Assembly (NCBI GenBank): GCA_035938875.1
Contig: DASZGL010000041.1
Span: 1 to 64,000 of the forward strand
Reading direction: 5' to 3'
DNA: 64,000 nucleotides
Source: DASZGL01 sp035938875
Lineage (GTDB): Bacteria > Chloroflexota > Dormibacteria > Aeolococcales > Aeolococcaceae
This document shows positions 41,314 through 50,880 of this stretch, piece by piece (the stretch's first letter is position 1; the number at the start of each line of letters is the position of its first letter). The notes below the pieces were generated by a model. The model was given only the letters and a program-made list of their open reading frames with translations, had not been told where the DNA came from and did no database searches. The position numbers were made by a program, and so were the translations under genes.

Positions 41314-44300
41314 ATGGTCTGTTCGAGTTGCGGGGTGGAGAATCCGGCGGGCAGCAAGTTCTGCTGCGAGTGCGGAAGCCCGCTCGCGCGCTCCTGCCCC
41401 TCGTGCGGCTCTTCGGCCCCCTCGGCGGCCAGCTTCTGCAACGAGTGCGGCGCCTCCCTGAAGCTGAAGGGCGCCGTCGGGACTACGCCCCGCCGAACGC
41501 GTGAGGAGCCCATCGCCGAGCGGCGCCTCGTCTCCGTCCTTTTCGCCGACCTCGTCGGATTCACAACGCTGGCGGAGTCCCGTGACTCGGAGGAGGTCCG
41601 CGACCTCCTGTCCCACTACTTCGACACGTGCCGCACCGTCGTTGCGCGCTACGGCGGTGTGGTGGAGAAGTTCATCGGTGACGCGGTCCTGGCGATCTGG
41701 GGAGCACCGGTGGCTCAGGAGGACGATGCCGAGAGGGCAGTACGTGCCGCTCTCGACCTGATCGAGACGGTGTCAGCGCTCGGCGCAGAGGTGGGCGCTG
41801 ACCTCAAGGCCCGCGCGGGCATCCTCACCGGGGAGGCGACGGTCAACCTGGGCGCGGTGGGCGAGGGAATGGTCGCCGGTGATGTGGTGAACACCGCCTC
41901 TCGGATCCAGTCGCTCGCCAGTCCGGGATGCGTCTTGGTCGGCGACGCCACTCGCAGGGTCACCGCATCGGCCATCGCCTACGACGACGCTGGGATGCAT
42001 CAGCTGAAAGGCAAGGCCGAGCCTATTGCGCTGTACCGGGCACTTCGGGTCGTGGCTGGCGTCGGTGGAGTGCTGAAGGCTGAGGGCCTCGAGGCGCCTT
42101 TCGTCGGCCGCGACCGGGAGTTGCGTCTGCTCAAAGACCTCTTCCACGCATCCGCCGAACAGGGCAACGCGCATCTGGTCTCCATCGTTGGTTCCGCCGG
42201 AATCGGCAAATCGCGTCTGGCCTGGGAATTCTTCAAGTACGTCGACGGCTTGGCGACGAAGATCCGCTGGCACCGCGGACGATGTCTGTCGTACGGCGAA
42301 GGCGTGACCTACTGGGCACTGGCCGACATGGTCAGGACGAGAGCAGGGATCGTCGAGGGTGAGGACCCCTCGACGGCGATACCGAAGTTGCGCGAAGCGC
42401 TGGAGAGCACGCTTCCCGACGCCACCGAGCGGGCCTGGGTCGGGCCGCGACTTGCGCACCTGCTCGGACTCGAAGAACGGGTGGCACGCGAGCGTGAGGA
42501 CCTGTTCTCTGCGTGGCGACTCTTCTACGAGCGCCTCGCCGATGAAATGCCGACGGTGCTGGTGTTCGAGGACGTGCAGTGGGCCGACCCATCTCTCCTC
42601 GACTTCGTCGAATACCTCCTCGAGTGGTCGCGCAGGCACCGCCTGTTCATCATTACCCTCGCCCGCCCCGAGCTTCACGAACGCCGCCGCAACTGGGGCA
42701 CCGGCCGAAGCTCCACGTCTCTGTATCTCGAGCCACTGTCGCGTGAGTCGATGAACACGCTGCTGCGCGGTCTTGTCCCCGGCCTGCCGACGGATCTGCG
42801 GTCGCGCATCCTGGAGCGCGCTGAAGGGGTGCCCCTCTACGCGGTCGAGACCGTGCGGATGCTGCTCGATCGCCAGCTCCTGGTGCGCGAGGGTGACGAC
42901 TACCGGCTCCCCGCCACCGTCGCGACCCTCGAGGTCCCAGAGACTCTGCACGCACTCATCGCCGCGCGCCTTGATGGCCTCGCTGTGGAGGAGCGTCGGC
43001 TTCTCGAGGATGCCTCCGTTCTGGGCAAGACGTTCACCAAGACCGCCCTCGCGGCCCTGAGTGGCGCCGCCCGGGACGGGCTCGACGAACTGCTGTCCTC
43101 GCTCATCCGAAAGGAGGTCCTGACCATCCAGGCTGACCCGATGTCGCCGGAACGCGGACAGTACGGGTTTCTCCAGGACCTGGTTCGGCGCGTCGCGTAC
43201 GAGACACTCTCCAAGAAGGACCGCAGGGCCAAGCATCTGCGCATGGCCGCCTACCTCGAGACGACGGCAGGACACGAGGATGACGAGAGCGTCGAGGTGG
43301 TCGCCTCCCACTACAACGAGGCCTATCGCGCCGCGCCGGATGCGCCCGATGCGCCGGAGATCAAGGTCAGAGCGCGCGACATGCTTGTTCGTGCCGGCGA
43401 CCATGCGGCTGCACTCGCCGCCGCCGAGGAGGCGCAGCGCTATTACGAGCAGGCCGCGGAGCTCACCGACGACGCTGTCGGGCAGGCGCAGCTCCTCGAG
43501 CGGGCCGGCGTGATGGCGTACATAGGGGGGCGGTCAGACGAGGCGACCACGCGGTACGAGCGAGCCATCGCACTGTTCGAGGCGGAGGGCAGGTCACACC
43601 CCGCCGCACGGGTGTCGGCGCGGCTTGGCGAGGTGGACCAGAGGAAAGGGCAGCTGGAGCAGGCGATCGCGCGGATGGAACCTGCGTTCGCGGTGCTGGT
43701 CACCGAGACACCAGACCCGGACCTCGCCTCCCTCGCCGCCGCCTTCGCGCGAGCGCTGTTCTTCTTCGGGCGCAGCGAGGACGCGTTCGAACCGATCGAG
43801 GTCGCGCTGAACCTGGCGGAGTCCTTCTGGCTACCCGAAGTCCTGTCCAACGCGCTCAACACCAAGGGCCTGATCATTCTCAGCAAGGGTCGGCGGCGCG
43901 AGGCCGAGGGATTGATCAAGCACGCGCTGGAGGTGGCGCTCGAGAACGACGTGTCCGCGGCGGCCGTCCGCGCCTACTTCAACCTCGCCGAGATCATCGC
44001 CCAGGCGGACGCCTACGAGCAGGCCCGGGCGTACGCGGCGGACGGCCTGGCCTTCTCGCGACGAGTGGGCAACCGGGCGTTCGAGTGGAGCTTTCTCTCG
44101 CAGGTGTATCCGCTGTACTGCCTCGGCCAGTGGGACGAGGTGCTAGCGCTGAGCGCGCAGCTCCCCGAGGAGAAGTTTCCCGAGCAGAGGGCCGCATTCC
44201 TCGGCTTCACCAACGTGGTGGCCATCTCGGTGCATCGCGGTGATGTCGACGAGGCGAGGAGGGTCCTGGAAATCGTCGCCGAAGTTCCGGCCTCCTCCGA

Positions 44301-44859
44301 CGTCCAGGATCGCAGCAATTTCGCTGTCGCCCGAGCGCACCTGCTCCAGGCCGAAGGCAAGCACGTCGAGGCGCTGGCTGCCGCCGAGGAGGCGCTCCAC
44401 GGACGTGAGCTCTTCGGCCTGGGCCATGAGGCGGTCAAGGGAGCGTTCGGCGAGGCGGTCGCTGCGGCATTCGAGCTCGGCGACCTCGGCAAGGTGGAGG
44501 AGCTTCTCGCGATTGTCGAGGGTGAAGCTGTCGGGAAACGGCCGCCCTTCATGCAGGCGCAGGCGATCCGCACCCGAGCCCGCCTCGCGGCGAGCCGTGG
44601 CAGCGACGGGGTCGACGAGGGGTTCCAGAAGGCAACGGCGCTGTTCCGCCAGCTGTCGGTTCCCTTCTGGATGGCCGTGACGCTCCTCGAGCACGGTGAG
44701 TGGCTGTTGCAGCAGACCCGTTCGGACGAGGCCGCGCCGCTGCTGCTCGAGGCGCGTGATGTCTTCGAGCAGTTGCGAGCGCGACCGTGGCTGGACCGCA
44801 TCTCACGGCTCGCTCCGGTGGTGTCACGGCCGGAGGTCACCGAGCCGCTGAGCGTCTGA
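41314..44859 (+). CDS. Adenylate/guanylate cyclase fused to a STAND-type ATPase and TPR region, zinc-ribbon N-terminus
   Basis: About 1181 residues. Two zinc ribbons open the protein (C3/C6 with C17/C20; C28/C31 with C42/C45). A class III cyclase domain follows (about 70-250) with metal ligands D79 in LFADLVGF and D123 in FIGDAVLAIWG. Then comes an AAA/STAND ATPase with Walker A VGSAGIGKS near 293 and Walker B VLVFEDVQWADPS, then about 600 residues of TPR-like helices. The layout fits a large signalling switch making cAMP under control of ATP and partner binding. The start ATG at 41314 is chosen because it begins just before the ribbon. TACCCT at 41273 or TACTGT at 41290 may be the -10. Confidence 0.93.
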   Translation: MVCSSCGVENPAGSKFCCECGSPLARSCPSCGSSAPSAASFCNECGASLKLKGAVGTTPRRTREEPIAERRLVSVLFADLVGFTTLAESRDSEEVRDLLSHYFDTCRTVVARYGGVVEKFIGDAVLAIWGAPVAQEDDAERAVRAALDLIETVSALGAEVGADLKARAGILTGEATVNLGAVGEGMVAGDVVNTASRIQSLASPGCVLVGDATRRVTASAIAYDDAGMHQLKGKAEPIALYRALRVVAGVGGVLKAEGLEAPFVGRDRELRLLKDLFHASAEQGNAHLVSIVGSAGIGKSRLAWEFFKYVDGLATKIRWHRGRCLSYGEGVTYWALADMVRTRAGIVEGEDPSTAIPKLREALESTLPDATERAWVGPRLAHLLGLEERVAREREDLFSAWRLFYERLADEMPTVLVFEDVQWADPSLLDFVEYLLEWSRRHRLFIITLARPELHERRRNWGTGRSSTSLYLEPLSRESMNTLLRGLVPGLPTDLRSRILERAEGVPLYAVETVRMLLDRQLLVREGDDYRLPATVATLEVPETLHALIAARLDGLAVEERRLLEDASVLGKTFTKTALAALSGAARDGLDELLSSLIRKEVLTIQADPMSPERGQYGFLQDLVRRVAYETLSKKDRRAKHLRMAAYLETTAGHEDDESVEVVASHYNEAYRAAPDAPDAPEIKVRARDMLVRAGDHAAALAAAEEAQRYYEQAAELTDDAVGQAQLLERAGVMAYIGGRSDEATTRYERAIALFEAEGRSHPAARVSARLGEVDQRKGQLEQAIARMEPAFAVLVTETPDPDLASLAAAFARALFFFGRSEDAFEPIEVALNLAESFWLPEVLSNALNTKGLIILSKGRRREAEGLIKHALEVALENDVSAAAVRAYFNLAEIIAQADAYEQARAYAADGLAFSRRVGNRAFEWSFLSQVYPLYCLGQWDEVLALSAQLPEEKFPEQRAAFLGFTNVVAISVHRGDVDEARRVLEIVAEVPASSDVQDRSNFAVARAHLLQAEGKHVEALAAAEEALHGRELFGLGHEAVKGAFGEAVAAAFELGDLGKVEELLAIVEGEAVGKRPPFMQAQAIRTRARLAASRGSDGVDEGFQKATALFRQLSVPFWMAVTLLEHGEWLLQQTRSDEAAPLLLEARDVFEQLRARPWLDRISRLAPVVSRPEVTEPLSV

Positions 44860-45016
44860 GGACACTGCGGCGGACTCGACGGCCCCAGTCCATACCCAGC
44901 CCCCGATGAGCGGCCGCTGCGCGCGGCATCGCGCCGAGCGTACGTCTGGCCGTCGTCAAGCGCAACTACGCGGTTCGGATGGAGGACACCGGGAGTAGCA
45001 GAGTCGGTCTCGAGCG

Positions 45017-45985
45017 CTACGCGACCGACGACGCGCGCACGTAAAACGTGCGCCGATAGCTCTGCGGCGACGTGCCCCGCCAGCGCTGGAACTGCTGTCG
45101 CAATGTCACCGCGCTGCCGAAGCCGGACAGGCGCGCCACCTCCTCGATGGGTTCGTCGCTGTCCTCGAGCAGCTGCTGGGCGAGCAGCAGGCGCTGCTGC
45201 TGCAGCCAGCGATGCGGCGTCGTGCCGGTCACCGCACGAAAGCGACGCGCGAAGGTGCGCGTCGACATCAGCGCGCGAGCGGCGAGTTCGTCGACGCACA
45301 GCGGCTCGTCGAGTCGGCCCGACGCCCAGTCGAGCACCTCGCTCAGCTCGTCGCCACGGCGATGTTGGCGCACCGGTGTCTCGACGTACTGCGCCTGCCC
45401 ACCGTCGCGGTGTGGCGGCACCACCATGCGCCGCGCCAGCGCGTTGGCAACGCCCGCGCCGTGCTCGGTGCGGACGATGTGCAGGCAGAGGTCGATGCCC
45501 GCAGCAGTGCCTGCGCTGGTGAGCACGTCGCCCGCGTCGACGTAGAGCACGTTGGGGTCGACCATCGCCCGGGGGTACTTCGCCGCGAGCGCGGCGGCGT
45601 AACGCCAGTGCGTGCTCGCCCGGCGACCGTCGAGGAGGCCGGCTGCGGCGAGGACGAAGGCGCCGGTGCACACGCTCATCACCCGTGCGCCGCGATGCAC
45701 CGCGGCGCGCAGTGCCTCGAGCAACTCCTCCGGCGGCTGTTCGTTGATGTCGCGCCACGCGGGGACGGCGATCAGGTCGGCACTGGCCAGGCGCTCCAGG
45801 CCGTGCGCCGGCTGGATGACGAACCCCGAATCGCAGCGCAGCGGCGGCGGCTCGGCAGCGCAGACGGCGAAGTCGTATGCCGGGAATCCGTCGGCGGTGC
45901 GGTCCATGCCGAAGACCTCACAGATCACGCCAAGCTCGAAGGCGGCGACCTTGTCGGTCACCACCACGGCAACATTACGGAGCAC
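45017..45985 (-). CDS. GlxA-type AraC-family transcriptional regulator
   Basis: A 322-residue protein with an N-terminal DJ-1/PfpI-like domain (VAVVVTDKVAAFELGVICEV, VMSVCTGAFVLAAAGLLDGR) and a C-terminal AraC double helix-turn-helix (DELAARALMSTRTFARRF, IEEVARLSGFGSAVTLRQQF). GlxA-type regulators control degradation or stress genes with unknown ligands. The GTG at 45985 follows CATACT by 7 bases. Upstream, longer frames lack homology. It is divergent from the small ORFs at 46098. Confidence 0.92.
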   Translation of the reverse strand: MLRNVAVVVTDKVAAFELGVICEVFGMDRTADGFPAYDFAVCAAEPPPLRCDSGFVIQPAHGLERLASADLIAVPAWRDINEQPPEELLEALRAAVHRGARVMSVCTGAFVLAAAGLLDGRRASTHWRYAAALAAKYPRAMVDPNVLYVDAGDVLTSAGTAAGIDLCLHIVRTEHGAGVANALARRMVVPPHRDGGQAQYVETPVRQHRRGDELSEVLDWASGRLDEPLCVDELAARALMSTRTFARRFRAVTGTTPHRWLQQQRLLLAQQLLEDSDEPIEEVARLSGFGSAVTLRQQFQRWRGTSPQSYRRTFYVRASSVA

Positions 45986-46097
45986 GCCGCGGAGTATGGC
46001 AGAAATCCATCGACAGATGCCTCTTCGGCCACTTTCGAGTTCGGGGCAGCGGGTCCAGGATGGCTCATGCGGATCGAAATCACGAGGCACGAACCCC

Positions 46098-46226
46098 ATG
46101 GCATCCCAAATCCTGATCGCCGTCTCGTTCCTGGCCATGGCGCTGCTGCCGGCGTTCGTGGGCACCGACACGCGTGACGGCCGCGACTGGCAGGCGCCGT
46201 CGGACGCGCCTGCCGCAGAGCACTGA
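46098..46226 (+). CDS. Small single-span membrane ORF (hypothetical)
   Basis: 42 residues: a hydrophobic segment (ILIAVSFLAMALLPAFVG) then a polar, acidic tail ending in PAAEH. GAGG lies 12 bases before the ATG. The next ORF starts in its stop (TGATG). Not recognised. Support is the ribosome-binding site, membrane segment and coupling. Confidence 0.4.
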   Translation: MASQILIAVSFLAMALLPAFVGTDTRDGRDWQAPSDAPAAEH

Positions 46227-46447
46227 TGCACCCCGATCTCCTCGCGGACCTCGCCCGTCTCGAGCACGCGCAGCGGCAACGTGCGAGTGAGGCGCGCCGA
46301 GCCACGATCATGCTCGGAGCCTCTGCGAATGGGTCGCGACCGCCACGGCCGCCGCGGACACAGCGTGCAGGCCGCGGTGCTCCTGTCAGGCTACCGGCGG
46401 GCGACCTCGCTCCTGCGCTGTCGTGCGAGTCGCCCTGTAGCGGATGA
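46226..46447 (+). CDS. Small hypothetical ORF coupled to the previous one
   Basis: 73 residues. The first ~27 (MHPDLLADLARLEHAQRQRA...) look like a real amphipathic helix of a kind seen in small actinobacterial proteins, from memory only. The rest is Arg/Pro-rich and may be non-native read-through. Start by TGATG overlap. Confidence 0.3.
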   Translation: MHPDLLADLARLEHAQRQRASEARRATIMLGASANGSRPPRPPRTQRAGRGAPVRLPAGDLAPALSCESPCSG

Positions 46448-46531
46448 TCGACCATCCTCTTAGTCTTCGATGACGGTCGCGTCGACGCTACGGTGGTACG
46501 GCGACGAGCTCAGTACAGCACCGACTGCCCG

Positions 46532-47140
46532 TTACGCCACCCGCGATTGTCGGCGTCGCTGACCCAGCGCGATCAGTCCCGCCGCAGCGACAACAACGAG
46601 CGCTGCCGCGGGAATCTCAGGAACAGTTGCCGAGGTCTGCAGCGCTGCGCAGGTGCCGGAGAGGTTGAACTCGATGTCGGTCGTGCCCGTCACCGGCCCC
46701 GACGCCTCGTCGAGAATCGAGCCGACGGATGGAGCCGGTACCCACGCCATCTTGTTATTCGGCCCGGAGAACGTGGTCCAGTCGACCGTCCCCGTGTCGA
46801 AGGTCACGTGCAGCGTTTCAGTGAAGCCCCCCTTGCCACCGTTGGCCGGTTCGACGAAGTGGAACCAGTCCTTGGTGCGGTCACCCGCCGGGGCGCTGTC
46901 CGTGCAGTCGGCGCCCCCAAAGCCGATCGCGGTCTGGTTCTCGTGGTCTTCCTTCAGGCACGCGTTGTGCGTGGTCGCGCTGGGATCGCCCGCCGTGCAC
47001 TGCGGGTCAGAAAACGCCGCCGACACGCTGACGCTGGCCAGCGCGCCCCATGCGGCGACGCTCGCACCCGCGAGCGACAGCCCCAAGCCCAGATTGCGGA
47101 TGAGCCGCCACTCCCCGCCGACAGCACCTCCCCTTCTCAT
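46532..47140 (-). CDS. Exported protein with a VPEIP-type C-terminal sorting-like signal
   Basis: A 202-residue protein of unknown function. It has an N-terminal signal segment (LGLGLSLAGASVAAWGALAS), a Cys-containing beta-rich domain (C49, C61, C79 and C167 by count), then VPEIP, a hydrophobic stretch of about 18 and an Arg-rich end (QRRRQSR). This tripartite end resembles PEP-CTERM/PEF-CTERM signals processed by exosortase-like enzymes. The neighbour upstream has a matching end. No exosortase is in the window. Confidence 0.7.
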   Translation of the reverse strand: MRRGGAVGGEWRLIRNLGLGLSLAGASVAAWGALASVSVSAAFSDPQCTAGDPSATTHNACLKEDHENQTAIGFGGADCTDSAPAGDRTKDWFHFVEPANGGKGGFTETLHVTFDTGTVDWTTFSGPNNKMAWVPAPSVGSILDEASGPVTGTTDIEFNLSGTCAALQTSATVPEIPAAALVVVAAAGLIALGQRRRQSRVA

Positions 47141-47154
47141 GATCCAGTGCCCTC

Positions 47155-48930
47155 CTACCCGCTGGCGTCGCGCGCTCTTAGCACTGCAACCTCCAACGAC
47201 GAGTCCGTGACGGTACGTGTGGCGCGGGCCAGGCCTCGGCGGCGGCGCAGCAGCTCGACGCCGCCAATGACTGCGACGGCGGTCAGCGGCAGCAGCAGCG
47301 ACAGCGGCACCTCAGGCATGAGCGCCAGCGGCGCAACGATCGGCAGCACCCCCCCCGGGGTGTACGCGTAGACGCCGACACCCGTGGGACCGCCGTACTC
47401 CGACGTTCCGGTACCGAAGAACAGCGCGTTACCGGAGACGACGACACCGGAATCGCTGTCGGCGGGGCCGATGTGGATCGCTCGCAGGAGCGAGCCGTCG
47501 GCGGCGCTGCGAATCTGGATCTCCTTGGTGATGCCGGTGCCGACGAAGACCATGCCCGCCGCCACCGAGGTGGGACCGAAGGAGTTGGCGACCGGGTCGG
47601 TGTCGCTGACACCTCCGGACTCCCAGGCGAGGTGACTGCTCGCCGCCGCGCTGGTGTCGAAGGCGTGCACGCTCGGCTCCTGCACCGACGTGTCGCGGGG
47701 ATTCCCCGGCTGGCAGGGATGCGGCACCGCCTGCATCTCGAAGCGCCCGAAGTCGCCGAGGGCGGTCGCGCCATAGACGCGGTTGCTGCCGGCGTCGTAG
47801 GCGGTGCTGCCGATGAAGCCGCCGGCGAAGCCGCCGAAGACGACGTTCTGCGACCAGAGCAGCTGACCGTTGGCAGGATCGATCGAGTAGTACGTGCCAT
47901 CCTTGCCACCAACTCCGAGGAAGGTGACGTTGCCGTTGGCGTCGGTGCCGAGGTTGGCGGTGGCGCCGAAGTCCCAGTCGCAGTCAGGCGTCCCCTGGGG
48001 GTCCACCAGGCGCGGCGGCGTCCACACCCAGGCGATGGTCCCGTCGGCGATGCGCACGGCGAGCATGCGCTCGTGGTATGGGGCCGGGCCTAAGTACTTG
48101 CAGTCGGCGACGGCGACGTATTCCAGACCGCGCGTCTCGTCGATGCTCGGTGATGCCCAGACGTTGCCGCAACCGTCGTTGAGCACCTGGCCGCTGCTGT
48201 CAACGTCGAGCTCACGCGTCCACAGCGGGTTGCCGGTCGCCAGGTCGGCGCCGACCAGGTAGCCGCGGAAGCCCGACGAGCCGTCGGCGTCAGCGCTGAA
48301 GAGCACGGTGTGGCCGACCACCGCGGGTGAGGAGAAGATGCGGGTGTCGTCGCCAGAGGGGTTGGGCGGCAGGTCGGGCCGGCCGGTGTAGGCGTGCTTC
48401 CAGAAGAGGCTGCCGTCGGCGGCGTTCAGCGCGTAGAGGGTGTAGCCGCCGCCGAAGATGACCAGGTCCGGTCGGTGAGCGGTCCCCGGTTCGAACCACG
48501 CCGACGCGGTGACCATGCCCCCGTCGGAGGTGACGTCGGTGGGCTGGCGGTTGCCCGGCTGGGGGCTGACCGCCGGCTGCGAGTCGAGCGTGAACTTCCA
48601 GCGCAGCTGGCCGGTCGCCTGGTCGAGGGCGTAGAAGTTGCCGTCCCAGGAGCCGACGTACACCGACCCTGCCGCCACGATTGGCTGCGCTGTCACTGCG
48701 TCGGCGGTGGCAAAGAACCAGGCCTGGCTGAGAGATGCGACGTCGGCGGTGCTCAGTGTTGTCTGTCCGACGAAGGTGCGCTGTGGGTTCTGCCCATACG
48801 TGGGCCAGTCGCCGGCGGCGAGGACCGTGGGCTGGCCGTGGCCCGCCGCACGAGCCACGGCGATGCCCGGCCCCATGGCGGCCGCGACCACCGCGGCGAC
48901 GCCGAGCATCGCCGTCCGCCTGCTGCCCAT
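47155..48930 (-). CDS. PQQ-type beta-propeller exported protein with MPEVP-type C-terminus
   Basis: A 591-residue protein. The signal peptide (MLGVAAVVAAAMGPGIAVA) is followed by a PQQ/quinoprotein-like eight-bladed propeller: DWPTYGQNPQRTF, NFYALDQATGQLRWKF, TLYALNAADGSLFWKHAY, DGTIAWVWTPP, KDGTYYSIDPANGQLLW. Near the C-terminus MPEVP, about 18 hydrophobic residues and RRRR repeat the pattern of the downstream protein, here with about 30 extra residues. It could be a quinoprotein dehydrogenase or a structural propeller; PQQ ligands cannot be confirmed by eye. Confidence 0.85.
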   Translation of the reverse strand: MGSRRTAMLGVAAVVAAAMGPGIAVARAAGHGQPTVLAAGDWPTYGQNPQRTFVGQTTLSTADVASLSQAWFFATADAVTAQPIVAAGSVYVGSWDGNFYALDQATGQLRWKFTLDSQPAVSPQPGNRQPTDVTSDGGMVTASAWFEPGTAHRPDLVIFGGGYTLYALNAADGSLFWKHAYTGRPDLPPNPSGDDTRIFSSPAVVGHTVLFSADADGSSGFRGYLVGADLATGNPLWTRELDVDSSGQVLNDGCGNVWASPSIDETRGLEYVAVADCKYLGPAPYHERMLAVRIADGTIAWVWTPPRLVDPQGTPDCDWDFGATANLGTDANGNVTFLGVGGKDGTYYSIDPANGQLLWSQNVVFGGFAGGFIGSTAYDAGSNRVYGATALGDFGRFEMQAVPHPCQPGNPRDTSVQEPSVHAFDTSAAASSHLAWESGGVSDTDPVANSFGPTSVAAGMVFVGTGITKEIQIRSAADGSLLRAIHIGPADSDSGVVVSGNALFFGTGTSEYGGPTGVGVYAYTPGGVLPIVAPLALMPEVPLSLLLPLTAVAVIGGVELLRRRRGLARATRTVTDSSLEVAVLRARDASG

Positions 48931-49049
48931 GCGCTCTCCCCAGTCAGGCGCCGCGCCATCCCTTCAACTTGGCAGCGGCCTACGGAGAGAGACTGCGCCG
49001 GGGTTCGATTCCTTGCGCTCTTGCCGCGATCAGCGCGTTCGCGGGTGTC

Positions 49050-49604
49050 TCAGGGTGTGCTCAGCGCCCCGGCGAACGTGTCGAGATCGGCTTCGCTGAA
49101 CAGCGCGAAGCGGATCTCCCGCAGCGATGTTCCCGGATTCTCCAGCGCGGCCTGGGCCTCACGCAGCGCGATCGGCGCAGCACGATCGATGGGAAAGCCG
49201 TAGATCCCGGTGCTGATCGCCGGAGCACCGACGGTGGCACAGCCGGCCGCGGCGGCGAGGGCGAAAGCCGTGCGGTACGCCGAGGCCAGCTTCTCGGGCT
49301 CGCCGTGGTCGCCGTCGCGCCAGCGTGGGCCCACGGCGTGGACGACGTGGCGGGCGCGGAGCCCGTGGCCACCGGTGATCACCGCCGAGCCCACAGGACA
49401 GCCCCGCGGATAGCGCCGGCGCAGCTCGGCCTGCAGCTCAGCATGCCCGGCGGCGCGGTGGATGGCGCCGTCGACACCGCCGCCGCCGGCGAGCTCGGCG
49501 TTGGCGGCGTTGACCACGCAGTCGACGGCGAGCGTGGTGATGTCGGCACGCTCCAGGACGATCCGTCCCTGACCGGCGGCGTGCTCGTGGGCCTGCGCGG
49601 TCAC
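49050..49604 (-). CDS. Macro-domain ADP-ribose-binding protein
   Basis: A 184-residue macro domain, family of O-acetyl-ADP-ribose deacetylases and ADP-ribosyl hydrolases. The ligand loop VNAANAELAGGGGVDGAIHRAAG is intact, with its catalytic-type Asn and the glycine run. ISTGIYGFPIDRAA gives the second loop. The GTG at 49604 lies 13 bases after the fabF stop; the frame extends upstream into fabF, but that part is not conserved. Co-transcription with fabI-fabF is likely. Confidence 0.92.
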   Translation of the reverse strand: MTAQAHEHAAGQGRIVLERADITTLAVDCVVNAANAELAGGGGVDGAIHRAAGHAELQAELRRRYPRGCPVGSAVITGGHGLRARHVVHAVGPRWRDGDHGEPEKLASAYRTAFALAAAAGCATVGAPAISTGIYGFPIDRAAPIALREAQAALENPGTSLREIRFALFSEADLDTFAGALSTP

Positions 49605-49617
49605 CGTGAACCCCGCG

Positions 49618-50880
49618 TCAGGCGTCGACAGCCGCCAGGGCCAGGCAGGAGTTGTGTCCGCCAAAGCCGAAGGAGGTGCTGATGGTCAGCTTCGGCGCTG
49701 CGGTACGCCCCACGTTGGGGATGTAGTCGAGGTCACACGCGGGGTCGGGGGTGTCGAGGTTGATGGTGGGCGGCAGGTACTTGTCGTACATGGCAAGAAC
49801 ACAGACCATCGCCTCGAAGGCCCCGGCGGCGCCGAGCAGATGGCCGGTCATCGACTTGGTCGACGACACCGGGATGCGATAAGCGGCGTCGCCGAACACG
49901 GTCTTCAGCGCCTTGGTCTCAGCGACGTCGTTGAGCTCGGTTCCCGTGCCATGGGCGTTGACGTAGTCGACCTCGTCGGGGCGGCGCCCGGCCCGCTTCA
50001 GTGCGCGCTCGATGCATCGCCGGGCGCCGTCGCCGTCGGGATCGGGCTGGGTGATGTGATTGGCGTCGGCGGTTGCGCCGTAGCCAACCAGCTCGGCGTA
50101 GATGCGAGCGTTGCGCGCGATGGCGTGATCCCAGTCCTCGAGCATCATCACGCAGGCGCCCTCACCGGTGACGAAGCCGTCCCGGTCCTTGTCGAAGGGA
50201 CGCGACGAATGCTCCGGGTCGTCGTTGCGCCGCGAGAGCGCCTGGGCCACCGCGAAAGCGGCGATGCCCACCTTGGTGATCCCCGCCTCCGTGCCGCCGG
50301 CGAGCATGGCGACGGCGTCACCACGACGGATGGTCTCGGCCGCCTCGCCCACCGAGTGGGCGCCGCTGGAGCAGGCGCTGACCACGCAGAAGTTGGGTCC
50401 CTTGAGCCTGTGGTCGATGGCCACCATGCCGGCGGCCATGTCGGGGATGAGGTTGGGCACGGTGAAGGGTGACACCCGCCGCCAGCCTCGCTCATGGACG
50501 GTGATCGAAGCCGCCTCGACGACATCGAGGCCGCCGATCCCCGAGCCGATGATCACGCCGACGTCGTCGGCGATGGATGCGGTGTCCAGGCCGCTGTCGG
50601 CCACCGCCTCGCGCGCGGCGATCAGCGCGAACTGGATGACCCGACTGGTGCGCCGCGCCTCCTTGTGACCCAGCGCCGCTTCGGGGTCGAATCCCTTGAC
50701 CTCGGCGGCGATGTGCACCGGAAGCTCGCTGGAGTCGAACCGGGTGATCATCCCGGTGCCGCTGCGTCCCTCGCGGCAGCTCTCCCAGCTCGAGCGGACA
50801 TCGTTGCCGACTGGGGTGATCGCCCCCAGTCCGGTGATGGCGATGCGCCCGCGCGGGCGCGCTCCGTTGTTCTCAGTCAT
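49618..50880 (-). CDS. fabF: 3-oxoacyl-[acyl-carrier-protein] synthase II
   Basis: A 420-residue condensing enzyme that elongates acyl-ACP with malonyl-ACP. The Cys-His-His triad: C170 in VVSACSSGAHS, His in YVNAHGTGTELND and His in SMTGHLLGAAGAFEA. Length and motifs fit FabF/KasA. The ATG at 50880 lies inside the last bases of fabI with GAGGA upstream; a longer frame further up has no family match. Confidence 0.96.
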   Translation of the reverse strand: MTENNGARPRGRIAITGLGAITPVGNDVRSSWESCREGRSGTGMITRFDSSELPVHIAAEVKGFDPEAALGHKEARRTSRVIQFALIAAREAVADSGLDTASIADDVGVIIGSGIGGLDVVEAASITVHERGWRRVSPFTVPNLIPDMAAGMVAIDHRLKGPNFCVVSACSSGAHSVGEAAETIRRGDAVAMLAGGTEAGITKVGIAAFAVAQALSRRNDDPEHSSRPFDKDRDGFVTGEGACVMMLEDWDHAIARNARIYAELVGYGATADANHITQPDPDGDGARRCIERALKRAGRRPDEVDYVNAHGTGTELNDVAETKALKTVFGDAAYRIPVSSTKSMTGHLLGAAGAFEAMVCVLAMYDKYLPPTINLDTPDPACDLDYIPNVGRTAAPKLTISTSFGFGGHNSCLALAAVDA

